Below are positions 45,230 through 52,975 of a stretch of 64,000 nt of DNA, piece by piece. Position numbers and translations under genes: made by a program. The notes beneath the pieces are model-generated. The model did no database searches and had not been told where the DNA came from. It saw only the letters and a list, made by a program, of their open reading frames with translations. Numbering within the stretch: position 1 is the stretch's first letter; the number at the start of each line of letters is the position of its first letter. The stretch comes from Streptomyces sp. NBC_00659 (GTDB taxonomy: Bacteria > Actinomycetota > Actinomycetes > Streptomycetales > Streptomycetaceae): contig NZ_CP109031.1 of the NCBI RefSeq assembly GCF_036226925.1, forward strand, positions 2,232,001 to 2,296,000, read 5' to 3'.

Positions 45230-46414
45230 GTGATCGAGCTGGAGGGGGTTCCCGAGCTGATCGACCCAGTCATGGTGGCCGCGTTCGAGGGCTGGAACGA
45301 CGCCGGCGACGCCGCCTCCGCCGCGGTCGCGCATCTGGATCGGGAATGGAAGGGCGAGGTGTTCGCGGCGCTGGACGCCGAGGACTACTACGACTTCCAG
45401 GTGAACCGTCCGACCGTGTGGCTGGACGCCGGCGTGCGCAAGATCACCTGGCCGACCACGCGTCTGTCGGTGGTCCGGATCGGCGGCGAGAAGCCGCGCG
45501 ATCTGGTGCTGGTCCGCGGCATCGAGCCGTCGATGCGTTGGCGCTCGTTCTGCAACGAACTGCTCGGTTTCGCGCACGAACTGGGCGTGGAGCTGGTGGT
45601 CATCCTGGGTGCGTTGCTCGGCGACACCCCGCACACCCGTCCGGTGCCGGTCAGCGGAGTCACCTCCGACGCCGACCTGGCCCGCACGATGGATCTGGAG
45701 GAGACCAAGTACGAGGGCCCCACGGGCATCGTCGGCATCCTCCAGGAGGCGTGCACGCACGCGGGCGTACCCGCCGTGTCCCTGTGGGCGGCCGTACCGC
45801 ACTACGTGTCGCAGCCGCCCAACCCGAAGGCGACGCTGGCGCTGCTCAACCGCCTGGAAGACCTCATCGACCTGCGCATTCCGCTGGGCGAGCTGCCCGA
45901 GGACGCGCGTGCCTGGCAGTTGGGCGTCGACCAGCTCGCCGCCGAGGACAGCGAGGTCGCCGAGTACGTGCAGACGCTGGAGGAGGCACGGGACACCGCC
46001 GAGCTGCCGGAGGCGTCCGGCGAGGCGATCGCCCGCGAGTTCGAGCGGTATCTGCGCCGCAGGGACGGCGGCGGTCCGACGGCGGGGGCTCCGGGCCACG
46101 CGACGGAGAGCGGCGAGCCGGCCTCGTACCTCCGCGACACTCCCGGCGGCCGCACCCGGCCGCCGCTGGCCCAGCGCCCCGAGTCCGACAACGGGCAGGA
46201 CACCGGCCCGGACGAGGAGTCGGGGAAGGACAGGGAGCCGGGCAGCGCCGGCGACGGCACCGGGCCGGACGCCCACGACCGCGGGTCCGACTCCGGGGAC
46301 ACCCCGGGCACGTCGAGCACGCAGGCCGCGCCGGACGCGCCGGACGCGCCGGAGTCCACGGACACGCCGGATTCCTCCGGCCCCTCCGACGCGGACGACT
46401 CCACCGAGGACTGA
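45230..46414 (+). CDS. parJ: ParJ / PAC2-family actinobacterial signature protein
   Basis: A 394-residue protein. The first 285 residues form a PAC2-like domain (ELIDPVMVAAFEGWNDAGDA, VLVRGIEPSMRWRSFCNELL, VVILGALLGDTPHTRPVPV, PHYVSQPPNPKATLALLNRL). The last 110 are a disordered, acidic, Asp/Ser/Pro-rich tail. By position next to glpD it corresponds to SCO1662, which I recall as ParJ, a ParA-binding protein that affects chromosome segregation during sporulation. GTG 45230 has GGAAGGAGG six bases upstream. The symbol rests on synteny and family, not on a search. Confidence 0.82.
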   Translation: MIELEGVPELIDPVMVAAFEGWNDAGDAASAAVAHLDREWKGEVFAALDAEDYYDFQVNRPTVWLDAGVRKITWPTTRLSVVRIGGEKPRDLVLVRGIEPSMRWRSFCNELLGFAHELGVELVVILGALLGDTPHTRPVPVSGVTSDADLARTMDLEETKYEGPTGIVGILQEACTHAGVPAVSLWAAVPHYVSQPPNPKATLALLNRLEDLIDLRIPLGELPEDARAWQLGVDQLAAEDSEVAEYVQTLEEARDTAELPEASGEAIAREFERYLRRRDGGGPTAGAPGHATESGEPASYLRDTPGGRTRPPLAQRPESDNGQDTGPDEESGKDREPGSAGDGTGPDAHDRGSDSGDTPGTSSTQAAPDAPDAPESTDTPDSSGPSDADDSTED

Positions 46415-46422
46415 CAGGACCC

Positions 46423-46457
46423 GAAGGGGCGGTGCGCGCCACGCGTACCGCCCCTTC
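46423..46457 (+). terminator. Terminator after parJ
   Basis: GAAGGGGCGGT and ACCGCCCCTTC arms (11 bp, perfect) with a 13-nt loop lie eight bases past the stop; no T tract. Confidence 0.75.
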
Positions 46458-46655
46458 CGGCTGTCCGGGTCCATCGCCGCGGCCCCGCCTTCACGTCCCC
46501 GCACGCCCCCCACACGTCCTCAGGAGTGCTGTCCCGGCGCACCATAGGCGGCCGACCACCACTGCCGCCCCGCTGCATGACATCCGTCTCGTCTACCTTC
46601 GGCCTGAATTCGGCGTGACATCTGTTTCAGGACGGATTGCACACGTTGCCCAATT

Positions 46656-46678
46656 CAACTTGTCGGCAAACCAAGTTG
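46656..46678 (+). promoter_or_regulatory. CAACTTG/CAAGTTG inverted repeat
   Basis: Two 7-bp arms are separated by 9 bp in the AT-richer region about 180 bases before the protease start codon. It is a candidate operator for the protease/Q-rich module. Confidence 0.4.
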
Positions 46679-46793
46679 GCGAATTCGGGGTGGACGGGAC
46701 GCCGTGGGCGTGCCAGGTTGTGCCTCGAAGGCGCCGCCCCGGCAAGGGACATGGCGCATGCCGCCGGCCGGAGGACAGCGCACGGCACGGCGT

Positions 46794-46840
46794 ACGGCAC
46801 ACGCAGGGAACGGCACACGCAGGGACCGGCACCCCAGGGA
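46794..46840. repeat. 16-bp tandem repeats in the protease 5' leader
   Basis: Two identical copies of ACGGCACACGCAGGGA (46794-46809, 46810-46825) are followed by a degenerate third (46826-46840), ending 20 bases before the start codon, just upstream of the GAAGGGAG ribosome site. Confidence 0.75.
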
Positions 46841-46859
46841 TCGAAGGGAGCGGTACGCG

Positions 46860-48608
46860 ATGACCGACCAGGTACAGCCGGCGCAGGGCCCGGGAACGAC
46901 CGGGCCGGGGCCCGACGGAGCGGGATTCACCTACCGAGGAGCCGAGCGGGAGCTGATCGTCGTCGCCCGTCCGGAAGCCAGGCTGCGCGCACGGGCCGAG
47001 GGCGTCCGCTCGGCGGCGGGCGCCGACGTCTCGGCCCTCGACATGTTCCTCAGCGACGAACAGCTCGTCCTGGAGCCGCTGTTCGGCAGCGAGGAACGTC
47101 TCCGGCAGTCCGCGGCGGCGGGCACCGGGAGCGGTCCCGACCTCGCGCTCTTCTACCGGCTGCGCGGCGCGGGCAGCCGCGCCCAGGAACTGCGCGCCCG
47201 GATCGCCGCGCTGCCGGGGATCGACGCGGCGTACGTGAAACCCGGCGCCGTTCCCGCGGCGCCGGAACCGGGACCGTGGACCGGCGGGAGCTCCGAGGAC
47301 GGCCGGCGGCTGAAGGAGGGGGCGCCCGTCACCCCCGACTTCACCAGCAGGCAGGGCTACTTGCGCCCGGCGCCCGAGGGCGTCGACGCGTACTGGGCGT
47401 GGCAGCGGCCGGGCGGTTCGGGCCGGGGCGTCACCGTGATCGACGTGGAGGGCGCCTGGCAGCTCGGACACGAGGACCTGGCGTCGAAGCTCGCCGGCGT
47501 GGTCGTCGGCACTCCGCACACGGACCTCGCCTGGCGCAACCACGGAACCGCGGCCATCGGCGTGATCGGCGGCGACCGCGATGAGCACGGGATCACCGGG
47601 ATCGTTCCGGACGCCGTGACCGCGGCCGCGTCCGTCCGGGGCATCGGGACGGCCGCGGCGATCCACGCGGCGGCGGAACGGCTGGGCCCCGGCGACATCA
47701 TCCTGGTCGAACTGCACGCTCCGGGGCCCCGGTTCGACTTCGAGGAGCGCGACAGCCAGGCGGGCTACATCGCCCTCGAATGGTGGCCCGACGACTTCGC
47801 CGCCGTCCAGGACGCGACCTCCCGGGGCATCCTCGTGGTGGCGGCGGCCGGAAACGGCGCCGAGTCGCTGGACGACGCGCTCTACGAGCGGCGCCCGCCG
47901 GAGTTCCCGGAGTGGTGGCGCAATCCCTTCAACCCCTCCAATCCGTCCTCCGGGGCGATCCTGGTCGGCGCGGGCGCACCGCCGCCCGGCACACACGGCC
48001 GCGACCACGGGCCGGACCGTTCACGGCTCGCGTTCTCCAACCACGGCGCGCGCGTGGACGCGCAGGGCTGGGGCCGCGAGGTCACGACCACCGGTGGCTT
48101 CTGGGACCGGCCCGGCGATCTGCAGGGCGGGGCCGAGGAGATCGCCTGGTACACGGACACGTTCTCCGGGACCTCTTCCGCCTCCCCGGTGGTGGTCGGC
48201 GCTCTGGCGGCGCTTCAGGGCATGCTCAGGGCCGCGGGCCGGCCGCCGATGTCCCCGGAACGTGCGCGCGAACTGCTGCGGTCCACGGGTTCCCCGCAGC
48301 AGGACGCGCCGGACCGGCCCGCGTCCCAGCGGATCGGCAGCCGGCCCGACATCAAGGCGGCGGTCACCCGTCTGCTGCCGGAGGCGGTCGGCTCCGGCCG
48401 GGCCGAACGGTACTGGGACGAGTTGCTGCCGTATCCGCGCGAACTCCCGCCGAGGCTCCGGCTGTACGTGTCCGGCGCCTGGCGCAACCTCGACCACCCG
48501 TCCCCCGAGGTCCGTCAGGCGGTGCACTCCGCCTTCGCGGGGGGACGGCCCGATGTACGGGTCTGGTTCTCGGACGACGAGATCGTCGGCCTGGTCGTGA
48601 CGGGCTGA
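46860..48608 (+). CDS. Subtilisin-like (S8) serine protease with novel C-terminal domain
   Basis: A 582-residue protein. An uncharacterised N-terminal domain (about 25-130, YRGAERELIVVARPEARLRA) precedes an S8 catalytic domain with Asp195 (VTVIDVEGAW), His228 (WRNHGTAAIG), oxyanion Asn332 (VAAAGNGAES) and Ser439 (TFSGTSSASP). All key residues are present. There is no signal peptide or membrane segment, so a cytoplasmic enzyme is likely, unusual for this family. The last 50 residues (LYVSGAWRNLDHPSPEV, HSAFAGG) match the end of the next protein without gaps. ATG 46860 has GAAGGGAG nine bases upstream. Regulated proteolysis within a two-gene module is inferred. Confidence 0.85.
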   Translation: MTDQVQPAQGPGTTGPGPDGAGFTYRGAERELIVVARPEARLRARAEGVRSAAGADVSALDMFLSDEQLVLEPLFGSEERLRQSAAAGTGSGPDLALFYRLRGAGSRAQELRARIAALPGIDAAYVKPGAVPAAPEPGPWTGGSSEDGRRLKEGAPVTPDFTSRQGYLRPAPEGVDAYWAWQRPGGSGRGVTVIDVEGAWQLGHEDLASKLAGVVVGTPHTDLAWRNHGTAAIGVIGGDRDEHGITGIVPDAVTAAASVRGIGTAAAIHAAAERLGPGDIILVELHAPGPRFDFEERDSQAGYIALEWWPDDFAAVQDATSRGILVVAAAGNGAESLDDALYERRPPEFPEWWRNPFNPSNPSSGAILVGAGAPPPGTHGRDHGPDRSRLAFSNHGARVDAQGWGREVTTTGGFWDRPGDLQGGAEEIAWYTDTFSGTSSASPVVVGALAALQGMLRAAGRPPMSPERARELLRSTGSPQQDAPDRPASQRIGSRPDIKAAVTRLLPEAVGSGRAERYWDELLPYPRELPPRLRLYVSGAWRNLDHPSPEVRQAVHSAFAGGRPDVRVWFSDDEIVGLVVTG

Positions 48609-48671
48609 GGACGTGGTCCCACCGGACCGAGACGGAACGCAACCAACCATGGATGGAAGGTGGCACCCCGC

Positions 48672-49268
48672 ATGAGCACGATCCCGCAGATGAGCCAGCA
48701 GGGACAGCAGGGACAGCAGGGACAGCAGCAGTACCCGAGCACGTCGCCCTACCAGCAGCAGGGCATGGCCCAGCAGCAGCCGTTCGGACAGCAGATGCCC
48801 ATCGGGCAGCAGACGCTCATCGGACAGCAGGCGCCGATGGGGCAGCAGGCTCAGCAGTCCTTCGGCCGGCACGAGACCGGGCAGCAGGTTCCGCAGTACC
48901 TCCAGCAGCAGCTCCAGCAGCTCGGCCAGCAGCAGCCGTTCCAGCAGCTGCTCCAGCAGCTCGGCGGTCAGCAGCAGCACCAACAGCACCAGCAGATCCA
49001 GCAGGGTGAGCCGCTGATCCTGCCGAGCGCCGTCGAGACCCGGGCCCTGTCCATCGGCATGGCCCAGCACTTCCAGGACGTCGTGACGCCGCTGCCCGGC
49101 CAGCCGCAGGCCCTGTACCTGTTCATCGACAACGGCTGGCGCAGGCTCGTCCACCCCGACCCGGTGACCCACGACGTGGTCCAGAAGGCCTTCGCCTTCG
49201 GGCAGCAGGTCTACGGGATCTACGACACCGGCACCGGCACACTCCAGTCCGTCATCGTGACCAGGTAG
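48672..49268 (+). CDS. Glutamine-rich prion-like protein sharing the protease's C-terminal domain
   Basis: A 198-residue protein in two parts. Residues 1-111 contain 50 glutamines in QQ and QQQ runs spaced by Gly, Pro, Met and Leu (GQQGQQGQQQ, GQQMPIGQQTLIGQQ, LQQQLQQLGQQQ), with almost no charge: a low-complexity, prion-like region. Residues 145-198 form a small domain (LYLFIDNGWRRLVHPDPVTH, KAFAFGQQVYGIYDTGTG) homologous to the end of the S8 protease encoded 63 bp upstream. ATG 48672 has GAAGGTGG nine bases upstream. No signal peptide. It may be a substrate, inhibitor or scaffold for the protease; the function is unknown. Confidence 0.85.
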   Translation: MSTIPQMSQQGQQGQQGQQQYPSTSPYQQQGMAQQQPFGQQMPIGQQTLIGQQAPMGQQAQQSFGRHETGQQVPQYLQQQLQQLGQQQPFQQLLQQLGGQQQHQQHQQIQQGEPLILPSAVETRALSIGMAQHFQDVVTPLPGQPQALYLFIDNGWRRLVHPDPVTHDVVQKAFAFGQQVYGIYDTGTGTLQSVIVTR

Positions 49269-49290
49269 GGACGGAGGTTCCAGGAACATG

Positions 49291-49327
49291 GCGAGTGCCG
49301 GGCGGAGAATCCCCGCCCGGCACTCGC
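49291..49327. terminator. Bidirectional terminator between the Q-rich gene and mshC
   Basis: A perfect 15-bp stem (GCGAGTGCCGGGCGG / CCGCCCGGCACTCGC) with a 7-nt loop lies between convergent genes. Confidence 0.85.
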
Positions 49328-49367
49328 GTGTCCCGCCGCGCTCGGTGGAGTGCGGCGGGACGAGGTC

Positions 49368-50597
49368 CTACAGGGCGACGCCGAGGAGGGCGTCGACGGC
49401 CCGCGAGACGATGCCGGGGGCGCCCTCGTCCGTGCCGCCCGTCTCGTGCTGGAGCGCCGCCCAGCGGTCGACCGCGGCGAGCGCGGCCGGTGCGTCGAGG
49501 TCCTCGGCGAGCGCGGCGCGGATCTCCTCGACGAGCGCGTCCGCGGACGGCCCGTCGGGACGCGACACCGCGGCCCGCCAGTCGTCCAGGCGCGCGACGG
49601 CCTCTTCGAGGACGCTGTCCGTCCACTCCCAGTCGGAGCGGTAGTGGTGGGCCAGCAGCGCCAGCCGGATGGCGGCGGGGTCGACCCCGTCACGCCGCAG
49701 CCGGGACACGAAGACGAGGTTTCCCTTGGACTTCGACATCTTCTCGCCGTCGAGCGCGACCATGCCGGCGTGGACGTAGGCCTTGGCCATGGGGAACTCG
49801 CCGGTCAGCACCTGGGCGTGCGAGGCGCCCATCTCGTGGTGCGGGAAGGCGAGATCGGAGCCGCCGCCCTGGACGTCGAAGCTCATGCCCAGGTGGTCGA
49901 GGGCGATGGCGACGCACTCGATGTGCCAGCCGGGCCGGCCGCGGCCCAGCGAGCCGCCGTCCCAGCTCGGCTCGCCGTCACGGGCGGCCATCCACAGCAT
50001 CGGGTCGAGGGGGTTCTTCTTGCCGGGCCGGTCCGGGTCGCCGCCGCGCTCGGCGGAGAGCAGGCGCATCGTCGCGGCGTCCAGGTTGGACACCTTGCCG
50101 AAGGCGGGGTCGGCCTCGACGGAGAAGTAGACGTCGCCTTCGAGTTCGTAGGCGGCTCCGGCGTCCCGCAGCCGCTCGACGAGCGGCACGATGCCGGGTA
50201 TCGCCTCGACGGCGCCTATGTAGTGGCGCGGCGGCAGCATCCGCAGGGCGGTCATGTCCTCGCGGAAGAGGGCGGTCTCCTTCTCGGCGAGTCCCACCCA
50301 GTCGACGCCGTCGCGCTCGGCCCGCTCCAGCAGCGGGTCGTCGACGTCCGTCACGTTCTGGACGTAGTGAACCTGCCGCTTGGTGTCGAGCCACACGCGC
50401 TGCACCAGGTCGAACGCGTTGTAGGTCGCCGCGTGTCCCATGTGGGTGGCGTCGTACGGCGTGATGCCGCAGACATAGATTCGGGCGACGGGACCGGGGT
50501 CGAGGGTGACGAGCCCACCGGTCGCGGTGTCGTGGATCCGTAGGTCGCGGCCCTCACCAGGCAGGGCGGGGACCTCAGAAGCGGGCCAGGCATACAT
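49368..50597 (-). CDS. mshC: Mycothiol ligase MshC (cysteine:GlcN-Ins ligase)
   Basis: A 409-residue class I aminoacyl-tRNA-synthetase-like enzyme. It adenylates cysteine and joins it to GlcN-inositol in mycothiol synthesis, the main thiol of actinobacteria. Features are [20 protein letters not shown] (HIGH-equivalent and zinc Cys), [14 protein letters not shown] (second Cys/His zinc region), [19 protein letters not shown], and [13 protein letters not shown]. It is shorter than CysRS and begins with the MshC-type N-terminus ([20 protein letters not shown]). ATG 50597 has only a weak AGG upstream. Confidence 0.95.
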   Translation of the reverse strand: MYAWPASEVPALPGEGRDLRIHDTATGGLVTLDPGPVARIYVCGITPYDATHMGHAATYNAFDLVQRVWLDTKRQVHYVQNVTDVDDPLLERAERDGVDWVGLAEKETALFREDMTALRMLPPRHYIGAVEAIPGIVPLVERLRDAGAAYELEGDVYFSVEADPAFGKVSNLDAATMRLLSAERGGDPDRPGKKNPLDPMLWMAARDGEPSWDGGSLGRGRPGWHIECVAIALDHLGMSFDVQGGGSDLAFPHHEMGASHAQVLTGEFPMAKAYVHAGMVALDGEKMSKSKGNLVFVSRLRRDGVDPAAIRLALLAHHYRSDWEWTDSVLEEAVARLDDWRAAVSRPDGPSADALVEEIRAALAEDLDAPAALAAVDRWAALQHETGGTDEGAPGIVSRAVDALLGVAL

Positions 50598-50691
50598 GGC
50601 ATGAGCCTAACCGGACGGGACTTCCGTATACGAACTGGGCATGAACTGACGTTGGCAAGGCCGTGTCGCGCGGTGCGGACACGCCGCCGCG

Positions 50692-51519
50692 CTACACCGG
50701 GGGCCAGGGAATCGCGGGCCAGTCCCCGCTCGGTTCCGGGTGCTTTCCGGACGCGAGCATGGCCTCGACCCGCGCGCGCGTGGCCTCGGTCTCGACGGCG
50801 GTGACGAGTTCGGCCAGGCGGGTGGCCAGGGGCGCGCCCGGGGCCAGGGCGTCACGCAGGGAGGCCAGGACCCGAAGTGCCTCGTCCGTGAGCGGCTCCC
50901 CCGCCCATCCCCACAGCAGGGTGCGCAGTTTGTTCTCGGCGTTGAAGGTGACCCCGTGGTCGATGGCGTAGAGGCGGCCTTCCTGCGCGGGCAGCAGATG
51001 GCCGCCCTTGCGGTCGGCGTTGTTGATCACGGCGTCGAGGACGGCGAGCCGCCGCAGCCGGGCGTCGTCGGCGTGCACGAGCAGGGCCGTCCCGCCCTCG
51101 CCGACCTCGGCGAAACCGATCGCCTTCCAGCCCTCGGCGGGCTCCTCGCCCTCCACGAGGGCGAGGAGCCCCTCACCGTCCTCGGCGGCGGACGGCTCGA
51201 TCCACATCTGGCACATGCCCTCGCCGTACGGCCCGTCGCGCAGCACGGTGGTGGGCACGAGCCCCCAGCCGGTCGCCTCGGAGACCTCGTAGGCCGCGAC
51301 CTCGCGCTGGGCGAGCGTGCCGTCGGGGAAGTCCCACAGCGGCCGCTCCCCGGCGACGGGCTTGTAGACGCAGAAGGCTTCGCGGCCCTCGTAGGACACG
51401 GAGCAGTAGAGCACCGCGTTCGAGGCCTCGCGGATCTGTCCGCGTACCTTCAGCTCGCCCCGGGCGAGCAGCTCGGCGGTCGTCACGCTCCGCGGCGGTA
51501 TCCGTTCTGGCGCGGACAT
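50692..51519 (-). CDS. SCO1664-family protein, kinase-like fold
   Basis: A 275-residue conserved actinobacterial protein of the SCO1664 family, related to PI3K/HipA-like kinases. Visible kinase-like features are FCVYKPVAGERPLWDFPDGT (Lys), LAQREVAAYEVSEATGWGLV, VLDAVINNADRKGGHLL (catalytic loop with Asp/Asn) and LYAIDHGVTFNAENKLRTLL (metal-binding DHG). The substrate is unknown. ATG 51519 has GGAAGGA six bases upstream and overlaps the end of the DUF3090 gene by 37 bp. It is consistently found with mshC, suggesting a link to mycothiol or to the phosphatase. Confidence 0.85.
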   Translation of the reverse strand: MSAPERIPPRSVTTAELLARGELKVRGQIREASNAVLYCSVSYEGREAFCVYKPVAGERPLWDFPDGTLAQREVAAYEVSEATGWGLVPTTVLRDGPYGEGMCQMWIEPSAAEDGEGLLALVEGEEPAEGWKAIGFAEVGEGGTALLVHADDARLRRLAVLDAVINNADRKGGHLLPAQEGRLYAIDHGVTFNAENKLRTLLWGWAGEPLTDEALRVLASLRDALAPGAPLATRLAELVTAVETEATRARVEAMLASGKHPEPSGDWPAIPWPPV

Positions 51520-52073
51520 ACGTGTCCTTCCGGGTCGAGCGGGAGGCTGCACAGCGGGCAGGGGGGCCGGCCGGCGTTGACGACGTCGAGTGCGCGCTTG
51601 GCGAAGGCTCTGGCCTGCGCGCCGGTGAGCCGGACCCGGAGCATGGGCGGGCCGTTCTCCTCGTCCTGGAGCAGCCGTTCCTCGGCCTCGGCGAGGTCCT
51701 CGTCGGACTCCGCCTCGACTTCCACGAGGGCCTGCGCCTCGACGATCATGCGCTGTTCTTCACCGTCCCAGGCCAGCGCCATGGTGCCGACCCGGAACTC
51801 CTCCTCCACGGGGGTGTCGAGGGGGGCGGTGTCGGACACCTCGGTCGGGGCCATCGCCGGGACCGGGGCGCTGCCACCGGTGCGCCGGACGACCTCGTCG
51901 AGGAGTTCGTCCATCCGCTCGGCGAGCGCGGCGACCTGGGTCTTCTCCAGAGCCACACTCGTCACCCGGGGGCCGGAGGATGCCTGCAGGAAGAAGGTAC
52001 GACGTCCGGGCAACCCGACCGTACCGGCCACGAAGCGGTCCGGGGGGTCGTAGAGGAACACCTGACGGGACAC
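51483..52073 (-). CDS. DUF3090 family protein with C-terminal zinc ribbon
   Basis: A 196-residue protein conserved in actinobacteria. The N-terminus reads SRQVFLYDPPDRFVAGTVGL, and the middle is acidic and helical (ESDEDLAEAEERLLQDEENG). The C-terminus has CPLCSLPLDPEGHVCPRQNG, a four-Cys/His zinc ribbon. The function is unknown; it is always next to the SCO1664-family gene, here with a 37-bp overlap. GTG 52073 with GGAG seven bases upstream was chosen over ATG 52097, which lacks a ribosome site. Confidence 0.85.
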   Translation of the reverse strand: MSRQVFLYDPPDRFVAGTVGLPGRRTFFLQASSGPRVTSVALEKTQVAALAERMDELLDEVVRRTGGSAPVPAMAPTEVSDTAPLDTPVEEEFRVGTMALAWDGEEQRMIVEAQALVEVEAESDEDLAEAEERLLQDEENGPPMLRVRLTGAQARAFAKRALDVVNAGRPPCPLCSLPLDPEGHVCPRQNGYRRGA

Positions 52074-52190
52074 GTCCTGTCTCCATTGAATCGGCATGGG
52101 GACCGGCTGACGGCGCCGGCCCTCATCGGCTGAGAACGGGTTGACAACTGCTGTGCTGGTTCGACCGCTTCACCCTACTGCGGCCGACGA

Positions 52191-52877
52191 TCACGGTGCG
52201 CCCGCACCGCCCCCGACCGGTGCGTCGCCGCCCGGCGGTTCCTCGCGCGGGGCCAGGGAGGCGAAATCACCGGTGTCCCCGAGACGCACGAGAAAGGGCC
52301 TCAGCCGGGTGTAACGGATCGCGGTGATGGAACACGGTTCGACAGAGATCCGTTGAAAGAGGTCGAGATGAAGTCCGAGTGCGTCGGCGACCAGCGACTT
52401 GATGATGTCGCCGTGCGAACACATGAGGTAGACCGCGTCACCGCCGTGGTCGCGCTCCACGCGCGCGTTCCACTCGCGTACCGCCTCGGCGGCGCGGGTC
52501 TGCATGGCGCGCATCGATTCGCCGCCCGGGAACGCGGCCGCGGACGGGTGCGCCTGGACGACGTCCATGAGCGGCTCGTCCTTGAGTTCGGCGAGCTTGC
52601 GGCCCGACCAGTCGCCGTAGTGGGCCTCCCCGATCCGTTCCTCGGTGTGCACGGGGACGTCGGGGCGGGCCTCCAGCAGGGGCTGGACGGTCTCCCGGCA
52701 GCGCTGGAGGGGGCTGGTGACGACCTCGGCGATCGGCAGCCCGGCCAGCCGGCCGGGCAGGGCCGCGGCCTGCTGCGTACCGCGCTCGTCGAGGGCGACG
52801 CCGGGCGTCCAGCCGGCGAGCAGTCCCGCGGTGTTGGCGGTGGAACGTCCGTGCCGGACGAGGATCAGGGTGGGCAT
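52191..52877 (-). CDS. Histidine phosphatase (phosphoglycerate mutase-like, MSMEG_4193 type)
   Basis: A 228-residue enzyme of histidine phosphatase branch 1. The phospho-acceptor histidine is in LILVRHGRSTAN (His9), with the Arg pocket in TSPLQRCRET and the second His in LMCSHGDIIKSL. It belongs to the subgroup that neighbours mshC, DUF3090 and the SCO1664-family gene in actinobacteria; the substrate is not known. ATG 52877 lacks a clear Shine-Dalgarno sequence. The Gly/Pro/Ala-rich last 20 residues are probably flexible. It is divergent from corA. Confidence 0.87.
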   Translation of the reverse strand: MPTLILVRHGRSTANTAGLLAGWTPGVALDERGTQQAAALPGRLAGLPIAEVVTSPLQRCRETVQPLLEARPDVPVHTEERIGEAHYGDWSGRKLAELKDEPLMDVVQAHPSAAAFPGGESMRAMQTRAAEAVREWNARVERDHGGDAVYLMCSHGDIIKSLVADALGLHLDLFQRISVEPCSITAIRYTRLRPFLVRLGDTGDFASLAPREEPPGGDAPVGGGAGAP

Positions 52878-52975
52878 GCGGCCCAGCGTAAACGGAGGGC
52901 CCGGAAAGTCGGCGGGCCCTGTGGAAAGCGGCTCCCCATGTGCGGCGGGGCCCCGGCGGCGGGAGAATCCGCACC

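Larger units (their letters stand above)
46458..46859. other. AT-richer leader region of the S8 protease module
   Basis: This stretch of roughly 400 bases holds several regulatory-looking elements: direct repeats TGACATCCGTCTC (46578-46590) and TGACATCTGTTTC (46616-46628), GAATTCGG at 46606 and 46681, an inverted repeat at 46656-46678, and 16-bp tandem repeats at 46794-46840. No gene is supported; the open frame that extends the protease upstream to 46704 is Arg-rich and runs through the repeats. Confidence 0.5.

Noticed and set aside
46704..46859. Upstream extension of the S8 protease
   Set aside because: Arg-rich translation through the 16-bp repeats; ATG 46860 has a good ribosome site.
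48690..49010. CAG-rich tract considered as simple non-coding repeat
   Set aside because: Frame is open, has a ribosome site and ends in a conserved-looking domain homologous to the upstream protease.
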